64,000 nt of DNA from the NCBI GenBank assembly GCA_963921825.1, contig OY997596.1:34029932-34093931 (forward strand), in the 5' to 3' direction. The stretch is from Erodium maritimum (Eukaryota; Streptophyta; Magnoliopsida; Geraniales; Geraniaceae). The position numbers and the translations under genes were made by a program. Shown piece after piece: positions 46,531 to 59,000 of the stretch (the first letter of the stretch is position 1; each line of letters starts with the position of its first letter). The notes beneath the pieces are model-generated. The model ran no database searches. It was not told where the DNA came from and saw only the letters and a program-made list of their open reading frames with translations.

Positions 46531-47482
46531 GTGTATCACACTTATTTTCAAAATTAAAAATGGTTTTTATCACCTCATTATTTTTTTCTTATCACCTCAT
46601 TACATGTTTTTTTATCAATATTTAGCACTAGTTTGGTACTCCGATATAAAACATTTATTAGTGAAGATTTATCAACGCTCAACATTATTTTTATCACCTT
46701 TATATAAATTTTAATTTTCGTGCTTCAAAATATATTCATGACTGATCTTGATTTAAAGCCCTTGAAAAAAGAAAAATATTGGCGCAAGTTTGAAGTTAAT
46801 CGGAGTTCAAACGAATCGAGAAATATTAAATTAGTGAATTGATGAAAAAAAAATGGACAATTGTCCACATGGCACCATGCTATTACAATTATGCTCTTGC
46901 TTGTGTGAGAAAAGATGAAAGTGGCGTGAACTATGGTAGAATTGAGAAGATGATGTGACATCATGGTGAATGTTGGATCTTAAATGTACGTGGCTAGGAT
47001 TGGTTCTCACAGTTCCTATGTTAAAAGTGGTTTTCAATAGATTTCTCCTCTATGTCAGGGTATCAAAGTAAAATTAAATATTTGACAGAGTATGAGTGAA
47101 ATTTTCCCATCGCAAAATTCTTCCTTCCCTTGTTTCAAAAAAAATCTCATGATTAAATATAAAAGTGTATATATATGGGTAGATTTTTGGGATAACGCCA
47201 GGAAACAACTATGGTTTGACTTCGTAGTACAAAACACAACTATTGACTTAGTTATCGTCCAAAGTACACAGTCCGAATACTTAAATTATCAGAAACCATA
47301 ATCAGCCGTCCAAATAGACGGAAACCATTGCTGAAAACTGTGTGCTGGTCACGTGCTTCATTTTAATGACCATCTTGCCCTTACTAAATGAGTGAAATAT
47401 GGAAAAAATTCCAGCCATTCGGACTCTCCAGTTCGTGTTGTTTCAGAAGGCGAAGTCGAAGAAGAGAGGCGCAAAGAGGAAG

Positions 47483-48494
47483 ATGAAGAAGGTCGACTGT
47501 GCAGGAAGAAGAGGGTCGACATCGCAGGAAGCAGAAGGTGCAATGGTAAGATCTGAAACCCTCTGTCAGTAGGTCGATTTGTTAGTGTGGAAATATGAAA
47601 ACCCGAAAATGAAATTCCCAAACCCTTTTTGAAATTCGAACAGAAAATTGGTGTGGAGAAGTGAAATTCGAACAGAAAATTGGTGTGATGTAGATACATA
47701 TCAGGTTATCCCTTTTTGAAACTAGAATCCGAAAAAAGATATAGGTATCAGTTAGGGTTCCAAAAAATTCTGGATGAAAAAGAATTAGTGTATTATTGAA
47801 ATTTTTCAGGGTAAACTAGATATGTTGTGTATTATTGCAATTGATGTAGATATGCTGTGTATTATTGCAAAAAGATTTGATGTAGATATGTTGTGTATTA
47901 TTGCAATTGAGTGTACTTTTTTGTGTAAAATATTTTGAATGATTGAAATTGTATGAAAATTTATGTAATTAATAAAGGTGCTCATATGTGATGGGAAAGT
48001 AAGGATGTTGTATTTGTAATTGTGGAATCCATTTGTGCTATTTTGAAACATGATAGCAGTGTTGTAACATTTGGTTTGATCTGAACTGATAATTTAGGAC
48101 GTTGAATTTGGAAAGCAAAGCATATTGTTATGCTACTGTGGTGTTCCAGCTCCTATGCTCACATCATATTCAATTAAAAATCCTGGTAGAAGATTTTATG
48201 GGTGTGGGAAATACAATGTAAGGCATCCATCTCGTATGATAACAGTATTTAACTGTAATTTATGGAGTGCTGAACAATAATGTCTATTTATTGCAGGGTG
48301 AAAGAAGTTGTAAGTTTTTCCTATGGGTAGATGAATTAGTACCTGAACTGCATGAGAGGATAACGTCATTGGAAGAAGCCCTACGTCAAGAGACAAGGAA
48401 GAATGGGAAAGAGTCAAGATGGTTTTCCAATTGTATTTGGTTTATGTATGGTATCATCTTTCATATGGTGGTACTTTTTATGATTAAGGGTTAG
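47483..48494 (+). CDS. GRF-type zinc-finger, membrane-anchored protein carried by the MULE
   Basis: Three exons, all phase 0: 47483-47545, 48098-48217 and 48297-48494. Donors are GTAAGA and GTAAGG, acceptors TTTAG and TTGCAG. The 126-residue product has a short basic start. A zf-GRF domain follows (Cys33, Cys35, Cys57, Cys66, with CYCGVPAP, GRRFYGCGKY and SCKFFLWVDE). A short coiled-coil-like helix spans 75-100 and a hydrophobic C-terminal segment 104-123 (WFMYGIIFHMVVLFM). It resembles the many plant proteins annotated as At4g04775-like. GRF fingers bind single-stranded DNA in proteins such as topoisomerase III and APE2. A role here is not known. It starts about 180 bp inside the left terminal repeat and converges with the transposase gene, so the terminal repeat probably supplies its promoter. 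Confidence 0.82.
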
Positions 48495-48750
48495 AAGGAA
48501 GACATGTAGGTTATGTAGACCTAAATGAGTGTGTGACTGTTAAAGTGTGTAATAGGTTAAGTTTGTATTTAGGGTTGGTTATCAGTCAAAATGACTTAAT
48601 GTTTGTATTATGAAGCAGTTAATGATAAGTTGTTCAGCAATGTATTGCACACAAGTTACCTAATATTATGACATTCTGAACAGAAGATAACATAACATAG
48701 ATATGAAGTACATGTTGTTTCAGTTGCAACACATACAATTAGAAGGCAAA

Positions 48751-49260
48751 TTACCACACAGACGGTTTACGAAATAGACTTTTGGATGCAGTCGTACTAC
48801 CTTGAGAGGAAACAATCTCCTTTTCATCTCTACTATCTTGGACATCGGGTTGTGGGATCTGAGGGGGAGATGATGGAGGAGCTTGTGTGTAAGGTTGTGG
48901 TGGTTGCAGTTTGGGATGAAACAATTTCCTTCTGGTTGTAGTACTTTGTTGGACTGGTGGTTGCTCTAGCTTGCTCTGAACTTCATCATCAGATGGCTGA
49001 TCGTCATCGTCTGAGACATAGCCTGCAGTTGGAGGCTGGTATTTTGCTTGTCCGTCAGCCGGATAAGGGTATTCCCAATCGGACAACAATTCTTGTGGAT
49101 GCACATATGGTGGTGAGGGAGGAGGAGGACCACACGATGGTGCTTTGTTCCATTGGTCTGTGTGCTCAGAAGAGGATTGGGGTGAACCATGCCAACCTTT
49201 TAACTCCCATTCCAGAAACCTCCTCTCATCCTCCTCAGATAAAACATACTTCTTGTCCAT
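48751..49260 (-). CDS. Proline-rich acidic protein of unknown function inside the MULE
   Basis: The single open frame has 169 residues and starts MDKKYVLSEEDERRFLEWEL. The N-terminal 25 residues are charged and probably helical. The rest is rich in Pro, Gln and Ser, with an acidic patch (SDDDDQPSDDEVQ) and a basic patch (TTRRKLFHPKLQPPQP). I recognise no domain. It is on the same strand as the transposase and about 500 bp downstream of its last exon, and its stop lies about 260 bp from the convergent GRF gene. It could be a third element gene, a captured host piece or a chance frame. The frame length in AT-rich surroundings favours coding, but splicing was not resolved. Confidence 0.5.
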   Translation of the reverse strand: MDKKYVLSEEDERRFLEWELKGWHGSPQSSSEHTDQWNKAPSCGPPPPSPPYVHPQELLSDWEYPYPADGQAKYQPPTAGYVSDDDDQPSDDEVQSKLEQPPVQQSTTTRRKLFHPKLQPPQPYTQAPPSSPPQIPQPDVQDSRDEKEIVSSQGSTTASKSLFRKPSVW

Positions 49261-49757
49261 ACCTTTGTGTGGTCCTAACTAGTGAAGCACATGGCCTTTT
49301 ATAGGCAATAATGTAAATAAATAACCACACAAACCAATGGATAAATAATTGAACAACCCTAACTTCAATTATGTAGTCCAACACCTGTTTCATACATAGT
49401 GAAAGCAACCCAACCCAACCCACTACTTACAAAAGCTCCCAAAGCTGGCTTGGAAGAGGGAATCTGATTCCCATAGGGTTTCACAAAAGTAATATAGTGT
49501 CCACATGGTGTCTGCCACCATATAGAGCACAATAATACAATAGTCCAAGCAAAAGTTAATGGCCCTTATGGCCTTTACCAACCACAAAATACAAGAAGTT
49601 ATGACTCACAACAAACACATACATCCTAAGGTTGAGAATTGTGGCCTTCCTTTATCTGAACAACTTTCTTCAAAGTCTCTCCTGAAGTTCCTCGTCCGGT
49701 AGCTTCTCCTTTTCCTCTACTTGCTTGCTGCCTGGTTGCTTGAAGCCATATGTCAAA

Positions 49758-52700
49758 TCATTTAGCTGCCTGCGACATAGTGATGGAGATAAGTCAAATA
49801 TGTGTTATTTTTATGCTCTTACTCACATGCTAAACAGAAATATCATACTCAAATCCTAGTAAACATATGGACCTCACTCTCTGTTCTTAGTACACAGATC
49901 GAAAAGACGAAGCCATATCGGTAGTCACAAGGCGAAGCCATATGTCTTATGAAATCATGTTAGTCTTTTTATGTTCTTCTAGCTGACTAGTCATATTTGT
50001 TTCTGCAACTATTATTCAAGAACAACCCAGCACCTAACTAATTATCACCCCACCTTTGCATCCTCGAGGATTTTAATCCATATATTAGAGTACAATTTCC
50101 CAAATATTGAAAGTTTTATTTTTGATTAACTACAACCAGTCCCAAAAGATATCCCAATAATACAGTTGTCATACTCTTAGGATGAAAGTGATTTTTTTTA
50201 AACATATATATACAACAAAACATCTAACCATTAGATATCTACTCATTTCATACCACCCACTTTCATTATATACTAAAAATCTATCATTTCAATCTATCCC
50301 AAATTGGATGCAATATATCCATTGCATTGCCTCTGGTGATGTATGAGGTTTTAATACTAATAGGTATACAGACTCCCAAAACACAGAATTTATAACCAAA
50401 TATTGCAAATTTGTCATATATCTATCATATCAAGTATCTCATTTATTACTGTTGCTATTTACTACTCTTCCTATGATATCTATATGTTGCAATGATATTC
50501 GATAAGTTTAGGTGAGCAACAACAAAATAGTTTTAAAAAAATACCTTAGAGTTTTTCCAAGCTACCTCTCCTACAGACTTGGCTTGAACCTTGTTCATAA
50601 TGCTGACTGTGGTTTGAGGAGTAGGTTTACCTGCCTTCATTTCATTTGCCTTAGCAGTGTTGGTGAATGTGGGCTTCGCATAACTGGCCTTGGTTGTGGG
50701 TTCCTTTGCAGACGTTTGTACTGTAAGTGACGGTATGAAAGTCACTTTCTTACCCACTTTCTTAGACACCTTCCTTGTTTGATGCGTAGCCTTCTTGATG
50801 ACTTTCTGCACACTTAAACTGCTTGCCACTTTCTTGTTCCGTGGGGTACGCTTTTGTCTCAATACTGTCGCAGAAGCCATAGACTCAAAGGAAGCCTCAA
50901 TGTTGCTCGTGGTTGTGTCCTCATCCAGAACCTGGCCTTCCAGCCTTGCCTTACCCACCCCGAAAGACGGTTTTGGTCTGTTCTTCCCTGGTCCTGTCCT
51001 CCAGAGGTCCTCTCCAAGCAGTTCGAGGAATTGATCCACTTCTGCAACGAGCTTTTCGTGCTCAGTAGCGGCTTGCCTCACCTCAACGTCAAATATCTGA
51101 CTTCGTTCATCCTCACTTGGATCTTCTATTGGCAGGTCCTCATGTCCTCCAAGGTCCACAGGCTCGGCCTCATCGCCTCTATTACCAGCCATGGTATCTT
51201 CTGTTGTACTCTTTCCAGCCATGGTATCTTGTGGTCCACTGTTTCCAGCCATGGTATCATCCCCTCCAAAGTCAGCATCACATCCAAAGTCAGCATCACA
51301 TCCAAACTCATCATCACCTCCAACATAATCGTCATCTCCAAACAACCCTTCATCATTATCACCATTGCATGTCGCTTCAGTAGGTCCATCCTCAGTAGTA
51401 GGTGCATCTTGAGCAGGTTGTCCATCCTCACCACGTTGCCTCCTCTTCCAAGCTCTGCTGAGAGCCCTCGACTTCTCCAACCTAGCACGGCTGGCTGCTC
51501 TTTTCCGATCCAGTAAATCTGCTACTTCATCATCAGGCTTATACCTACACGGTGTAATGGTTTCTTCGGGGCCCCTTTCTTGCCTTTCTTTGTAGGTGCT
51601 GGGTTCGTCCCATAGTCCTTCGTGCTGCAGCTACGGACATTATGTCCTACAGTCCTGCATCTGCTGCATCGAAGCACAACACCTTTTCCGCTAACACTTT
51701 TCTTCCCTTTCTTGGATGAACTGTTTTCCTCCAAACAACCCTTCACCCTGCCTGTCCTTGGCCTTCCAGGCTGCTTACGGACGTTGGGTGGTTGAATACG
51801 TCCTTCTAGAGGCACCTTCCTGCAGCTATCTAACCCAACCAGAGGATTAATTTGACCTTCGTACGTCCTACGAAAAGCCGGACTGAGATAGTAGCTATTG
51901 ACTGACTGATACACCTCCTTCCTAGCCTTCAGCAAAGCAGCAGCACCATATAAGCAGGGAATGCCGGTCAGTTGCCAATCCAAGCAGGTACATGTCTCCT
52001 CCAAGATGTTTACTCCGTAAGTATCTTTAAACATCTCAACCTCGAATAACACAATTCCACTTTGTACCACTTTGCATTTCCTAGCCTTGGTAATTACCAG
52101 ATCCAGCCGGTCTTTGATCCTTGGACATATAAGAACATCCTCACCTCTGATCAACTTTTTCTTCTTGTTGAACCAGTCCATAAGCTTCTTCCGGTGGAAC
52201 TCTAAAAAGTTGAGAATTGGGAGGTCCCTGCCCTTCCCTATCCATGCATTGAATGACTCGCAGATATTATTTGTCTGGGATCCACATTTGGCCTCAGTAG
52301 TGAAGTACGCCTTGCACCAGTTATTTGGTGGTCTATCCTGCAACCACGCAAAGGCCTTCTCATTCATGCCTTTCAGCTCGTCCATTCCAGTTTCTAACAT
52401 CTGAACAGAAGTGGCTCTTGAGCACTTCCACAATTGCAACTTCAAGTCGTGAGACTTAAAAAAACTTGAACCAGTTCTCAAACAGGTGACGCATGCAGTG
52501 CCTATGCTCTACAGACGGGTGTTGCCTAAACACATCGATCAAACCCTGCATGACATATCAACATCATTCCAAAGTTAGAGTACAATCAAACTGATGCAAT
52601 TTCAAACTCTACAAATTAGAAACAACGTATATGTTGAACAAAGTGTTGAAAGATTTCTAAGCTGCCTTAATGTCTATTTATTGAATAAAACATTAAGTGT

Positions 52701-54750
52701 CAATAATAAATTATGATCATGTGCATGCAATAAATTCTTAGCCTAAGATCATGTGTATTTGTTGATCATGTGCATAACATATACTACAGTTACTGCCTAA
52801 TATATAAAATCATTACAATATATCATTCTCTCTTTCTTAACAACAATCTCTTTCTTAACAACAATCTCTTTCTTAACAACAATTTCTTTTTGAAACTTGC
52901 CTTTATTAATATGTGTTTTCCAAACTAACCATTTTACTCTTAACTTTTGTAGTAATAAAAATGCAACATGACATTGATATATATCAACTCATTATTGTTA
53001 CTGAAATGTATAGGTTTCTAGACTTAGTGCCTAATATATAAGTTCATTAAAATAAATTCATTTTGATTTTGGGGATCTCACTAAAATATATCACTTCAGT
53101 TCAGTTCCAAACTATTACTAAAATTCAGTAATCTATTACTAAAGTTTTGATGTAATGAACGTCATTAAACAGGGAAAATATTTACTAGGATGATTGTTGT
53201 GGTTCGTTGTCTGAAAATGGGGTTAAGATTACTTGTTGTGTTCAAAGGGGTTAAGATTTCCTTACTTAGTATTTACATAGGGTAGAAAAGTTCTAAACAA
53301 ACTTTTAAATTTTTTTTACATTTCCTAAATTTATATGCATTTCAAACCTAATAGGCTTATTCTTTTATTTTCATGTAATCAATCAAACAATGAGAAACCT
53401 AATATTATTATACAAACCCCTATAAACTACAACTAATAAGAATTTACATTTTGCTTGTCAGACATGAACACCCATCCCATCTGTTCGCCACTACCAAAGT
53501 CCTCAAAAAACTGTTCCATGAACCAATTCCATGAGTCGATGGTTTCTTGCTCAACCACGGCTAAGGCCAGTGGGAACATACCATCATTTGGATCTCTAGC
53601 CACTGCTGCCAAAACTATTCCACCGTGATACGCCTTCATGTGACAACCGTCGAGGCCAATAAATTGGCGACATCCAGTGACGAAGCCTGTTTTCTGTGCT
53701 TCGTACCTGATGTACAGTCTCTTGAACCGGCGACCATCCTCTTCATCAGTCTGTATCACAAACTTCGACCCCGGGTTGCTACTGAGCACCAACTCCCGAT
53801 ATTTCTCCAGCATCCCGTATTGAAGGCCCTCGTCTTCATGATGGATATGTGCAGCTGCTCGTAACACCCGGTAGCACTTACCAACCTCCACATCAACACC
53901 GATGTCAGCCAGGATTTCCTTGTATAAGTCACCCACATCAACCTTCTTCCTATTGGTGATGGATTCTAAATACCTGCAGAATAGTGACATTCATGTCAAT
54001 AACATATGTGTAAAATTATAACTTTACACGAGTATGAACCAAAATCTTTTACTTGTATGCCAGTGACCGTGCTGTTATATTTTGTCCACTTTGTTCTGTT
54101 TGACATGAATGCTGAGGACGGAAAGTCTTTATTTCATAAACCCTACTCTTCCTTACAAACCCACACCAGATGTAAAAGGTACAACCTTCCTTATCACATA
54201 CCACCCCAATACCGTCTTCAGGTTGATTCCTTGTATACACGTAATTGAACCGCCTCTCCGCAGCATAGTTCTGTAGCACTACCCTATACCAAGCAGCAGT
54301 AATGAACCTATCACCCAAACGCAGCTCAATATCCTTCAACACACTTCTTGTATCCCACATCCTGAAATCAATCATATCCTCTTCCATCATTTCTTCAATA
54401 ATACCTACATCATCATCATCCATTTCAGCATCTACATGGTCTTCTGCTGCATTATTTGATCTCGCTGCTGATGTTGCCTCCTCCTCCTCAAGAGATGTTT
54501 CCTCCTCCTCCACCTCTTCCGAGGGTGCTTCATAATCAGAGTCAGACTCAGCCTCAGAATCATCTTCTACTCTGTCAGGTACATAATTCCCACCTACATA
54601 ACCTAAATCTTCAGCTACATAATCATCTTCATCATCGTTAATTAACTCCTCGTCTATAAGTTGTGAATCGAACATCTCTGCCTGAGCTATGAGCTCATCA
54701 TCGGAAGGTTCGTCAATTAGTGTTCGAGATGGCTTTCTCTTCTTTGCCAT
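49758..54750 (-). CDS. MURA-type MULE transposase gene (frameshifted)
   Basis: Exons in transcription order are 54750-54053, 53973-53448, 52545-50545 and probably 49769-49758, with matching phases at the first two junctions. After an acidic start comes the MuDR N-terminal domain (residues about 130-225, ELRLGDRFITAAWYR, CTFYIWCG). Next is the MULE DDE domain: Asp341 in FIGLDGCHMK, a second Asp in MGWVFMSDKQ, the CX2H motif CMRH and the Glu in NICESFNAW. A SWIM finger follows (CTCLDWQLTGIPCLY, where the usual final His is Tyr), then a CX2CX4HX4C knuckle (CSRCRTVGHNVRSC) and an acidic tail. Exon 3 carries a one-base shift at the A-run 52458-52464. A second frame change near 51520-51600 separates the tail, so this copy probably makes no full-length enzyme. 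Confidence 0.85.
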
Positions 54751-55933
54751 CTATCACATTTATATAAACAAGGGATCAAATTAATACACCATCAAATTGT
54801 TCTCAATCAATTTAATTTAAATACACAGACAGCTAACAATTTCACAGTACTTTACATACAATATTAGTGAAATCACCTACATCAAAGGGAATACAAATTG
54901 GAATCAAGGTTTATCAGGATGAGTTTAACCCTTTTCAATTAGCCTTGTTTCATGATAATGGTCCAAATAATCTACACCATTGTTACTTGATGATAAACAT
55001 TGCAACTATACAGACTTCACCCTAACACCAACTACTTATTAAATACTTTCCTTTACCAATTCTATACCTCAGTCTAATGAACAAAATATGGACCAAATTA
55101 GTGATGATTGAGCATTTACCTCACAGTCAAGTTGTGGATTTTGGTAATGGCTTCACATTGTTTTGTGTCATTTTCTCACACATAATGTAAGGTCAACTGG
55201 AAATCCTAAATACCCCTATTTATTCCAATCTCAACCATTTCGCAGTTCTACCCACAAACCCTAACTCCTGTTCACACAGACCTCGACTCCAAACCTCCCC
55301 ACATCAGTCGATTCTATACACACATCCATAACCACAAAGAAATAAACACAAACAACCTACATTTCACACGAGTTCCACAAACCCTAACTCCTGTTCACAC
55401 AGACCTCGAATCCAAACCTCCCCACATCAGTCGATTCTATACGCACATCCATAACCCCAAATACATAAACACAAGTTCAAAATAAAGTCACGAGTTCAAA
55501 ATAAAGTCATACCCACAAACCCTAACTTTAAAATTGAACACAACTATGGATTTTTTCTTGGTTTGAGTTCTTACCTCAAGCTACTAGTCAGATTTGATGT
55601 TTGGTTCACAAGGATTCAGACCTTGAAGACGACGACCAGCTGACCAAGCACACGAGCTGAGAGAGAAGTCGAGAACTGGAGAAGACTGTTGTGGTTCGTT
55701 GTCTGAAAATGAGAACAAATTTACTTCACCTTGACTTAACACATGTCCCAGGAGTATTTTGGTCATTCCACGCGTCCCGTTACATTGTCGTCTATGATTT
55801 GGACGGAAATTATGGTTTCTGATAATTTAAGTATTCGGATTGTGTACTTTGGACGATAACTAAGTCAATAGTTGTGTTTTGTACTACGAAGTCAAACCAT
55901 AGTTGTTTCCTTGCGTTATCCCTAGATTTTTTT

Positions 55934-55942
55934 TATATATAA
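55934..55942 (+). promoter_or_regulatory. TATA-like box of LHCB7
   Basis: TATATATAA lies 96 bp before the chosen LHCB7 start codon and two bases after the MULE target duplication. It is the only TATA-like run between the element and the gene. The transcription start is not visible from sequence. Confidence 0.4.
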
Positions 55943-56037
55943 TTTTCGCCACGTAAAATGGTTGCATTTCTCAGACGCGCATTGGAGTGGCTCACAATTG
56001 CATGGCAGGTTTACAATCACAGCTTCGCTCCCAGGCC

Positions 56038-59000
56038 ATGGCTCTGTCCCAACCACATCTTTCATCTTCTTCCTATTTTCCTCCGGTTTTTGACCACCGT
56101 CTCCGTCCCGGTACAACCGCTCCCAGATCTCGAAACCTCCATTATCGTGAAAGGTCCTATTCAAGTTGCAGAGCTTCATGGCAAGAGGTCAGGCGCTTAT
56201 TGCTTTTCAGTTTCTCTCTACTTATGTGGGTTTACTGTTCAATTTATTTCCAGATTCTCAATTTTCAGCTTGCTGGTGTTCTGGTGTTCTCAGCGATTCC
56301 CTTCACTGCAGTGAAAGCCATAGCCAATAGTCCGCTGGGCGAGTCGCTGCAGAGGCGGATGGAGGAGACCAAGAAAATTGCGGTGCAGAACTCTCGGAAG
56401 CTCAGGGCCTTGTCAGAAAAGGCCAGAAATGAGAGGTAATCTGGGGTAAGCAAAGAGCAATTGTCAGTGTTATGATGTGAAACCTGGAAAGGATGTTACT
56501 GAGAATTTGGTCAACAGATGGCTTTCTACTTTACTTCATGCTAAACCATACTATAGCTGCAGTACAGTGTTTGCTAAAATATCTCTTAATGTTAAATTCA
56601 GTTAGAAAGCATTGGAAATTCCAGTTGATGTATGTAGAAACCCCACCCCAATTTCCTCTGAGTGATGCTTCTAGGAGCTGCACTCATCTGTTGAACATCG
56701 CGTGTAACTAATGCAGCTCATAAATTGAGATGTCCAGCTTACCTAATTTGCGCCTTATCTCTGCTATTTGTTTCATGATCACCTCCATCAATTAGTTAAA
56801 CCAATAACTTTCATCTGGTAGTGCAGTTGTGTTTACAAAGGATTTTTTTATATTGTGGTACATTCACCAATGCAAGGGATCTGACTGAATTCATTTGACA
56901 TTTATATATAAGTATAGACTATAGTAATCAGTTTTGTTTTGTCGTTTTTCTCAAAGTACAGCTTGTGGTATGGGGAAGAGCGGCCTCGGTGGCTTGGTCC
57001 TATCTCATATGATTATCCTGGATATCTTACTGGAGAATTACCTGGGGACTATGGCTTTGATATTGCTGGGCTGAGCAAGGATCCTGAGGCTTTCCAGAGA
57101 TATTTTAAGTATGATATTATTTTTGGTATATCTACCAAGTAGCTAAAATATTTGGAAATGTAAGTTAAGAACTATAGAACAGGACTATGAATGCTAATGT
57201 CATGTATCTAGGTTTGGATTCTGCTTAATTTGAATAATAGCTATCTACCAGTTCATGGTTAAAAGTTAAAACTATCTGGATGTGAAGTTATACACTGTAT
57301 CTCTGAGGAAACATGTTTGTTGAAGAGTTAACAAGCATCATTAGTTAACTTCTTACAAGGCCATAAATTCAAGAGTGCTCGTTAAGGTAAAATTAGATCA
57401 TAACATTTCCTATCATTCTGCAGCTTTGAGATACTGCATGCTCGTTGGGCTATGCTTGCATCCATTGGTGCTCTTGTTCCAGAAGTGCTAGACCAATTAG
57501 GAGCTTTTCACTTTGTTGAACCTGTTTGGTGGCGAGTTGGCTATTCAAAGCTTAAGGTTAGTTATCACTACATAACTTATCCTCCATAGTTATTATTTTT
57601 TATGATGGCCTCCTATTAATTTTCCTGTACATTACTCAGTGCTTTTGCTAGACCATGATGTGTTTACCAATCTCTGCTTCCTGCACTATATATGCATTAA
57701 ACTGTCATTCGTTACTGTATCTTTCAAACAATTCTGAAATATATATTTCTGTTTGGTGACCTGATGGCTATGTTTGCATATTAGGTTTATATTTGGATCA
57801 GAAAGGACCATAGCTGAAAACTGACCGCCCTTTCTAATTTTGTTCATTAGATCACCAATTAGGCATTTTAATTATAATCATCAAACTAAGCATATTTAAC
57901 AAAATGGTACAAACATATTAATCCGTTGAAGTTAATCGCATATCGAATAAAAAAAAATAGCTAATAATAAAGGCTAGGGCCAGACCAACAAACAAAATTG
58001 AACTTTTAGTTGTGGAGTTCGACCTGATATATGTGAGTATGTGACCCATTTTAAATAAAATTTACACCCCTATCAAAGATGGATGGAGTTCACAGAATTT
58101 TCCCATAATTGTCATACAGATTACCTGTTTTTGTATTAATTGGCATGGAATAATCAGAACTTACTTAGCATTGCCACCTAAGTAGTCATGTGCAATCTGA
58201 TATGCCCTCTAATTTTTGGTTTGTCCCTACGTCAGTACTGGTGCACTATCAGTAGTTGTCTAAGCTGAAGTGTTGGTCGGGCTGATTGTTTGTACAAATG
58301 TCGCCTCTTTAGGAGATCCACAATTAAAATATCAACCCTCCAATGTTCCTGTTCTGGGCCTATGATTACCGCACGCAGAAAAATACGAAGGGTCTCGCAC
58401 AAGGACCAAGAATTTTGGATGAAAAACGAATAGACCACATGACCAAAGATCCCCACAAGCCCAAATCAATCTAGCTTTAATACCACACCATACAGAAATT
58501 TAAGTTGACCTCCGTATATCATGTTGAGTTCCACAACTAAAAGGTCAACATTGGTAGTTGAGTTTGACTATTCCCTTTAAGTATACCCTTTTTTTCTTCT
58601 TTTCTTTTTCCGATGTGGGTCTTTATACTTCATCAGTTACCAAGCTATACTGTAGTCGGGAACTTATTTTCTCACTTTACTGAGTGAGATATTTTATGGC
58701 TGGGATGTTCACAAAATAGAATACAATGTAATTAGAGTATAGGGGTGCAGAATATTTGCAAATATTAGTTCCCTCGGCTGTAAAAGATGTGCAAGCTTTC
58801 TTACATTTTTTGCATACTCACGTCTGTACTATGAAGTAAAAGTTCGTATACGAAGAAGGCTGTAGGTCTTTGAGTGAATATGCCTGTTGATGACTCTGAC
58901 TTCTTGGTTGAGGGCTAGTATTTTGATGTCAATAGATCTATTAGTTTTCGACTTTGCCTTGCACTAAAGGGCTATTTGTGTTTGTAAACCTAGAAGGATA

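Larger units (their letters stand above)
41766..47050. mobile_element. Foldback MULE-like element nested in the Pack-MULE
   Basis: It starts GAGGAGAAATCTGGTGAGAA and ends with the inverse of GAGGAGAAATCTATTGAAAA. A perfect 10-bp duplication TATGTCAGGG lies at 41756-41765 and 47051-47060. The inner arms pair as well (45880-45990 with 46715-46830, for example ATCAAGATCAGTCATGAATA and its complement). The centre is two tandem copies of an AT-rich block. It was later entered by a hAT element at 41798. No transposase is present. Confidence 0.8.
47189..55922. mobile_element. Large Mutator-like element (MULE) with transposase and accessory genes
   Basis: Inverted repeats of 114 bp (47189-47302 and 55809-55922) start GGGATAACGC and by direct reading differ at only two positions. 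A perfect 9-bp duplication TAGATTTTT lies at 47180-47188 and 55923-55931. Inside are a spliced MURA-type transposase gene on the minus strand near the right end, a three-exon GRF zinc-finger gene on the plus strand near the left end, and a proline-rich minus-strand frame between them. The near-identical ends and intact duplication point to a fairly recent insertion. The right edge lies beside the LHCB7 core promoter. Confidence 0.93.

Noticed and set aside
48957-49304. Plus-strand 115-residue frame
   Set aside because: It is antisense to the proline-rich minus-strand frame, which has the better start and composition.
50854-51516. A 220-residue plus-strand frame inside the MULE
   Set aside because: It is antisense to the acidic tail of the transposase. 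Its composition mirrors GAT/GAC-rich coding on the other strand, and no domain is visible.
55987-56037. Upstream in-frame ATG codons of LHCB7
   Set aside because: They would lengthen the transit peptide by 17 residues. The start at 56038 gives a 330-residue product close to the family length. The choice is not proved.
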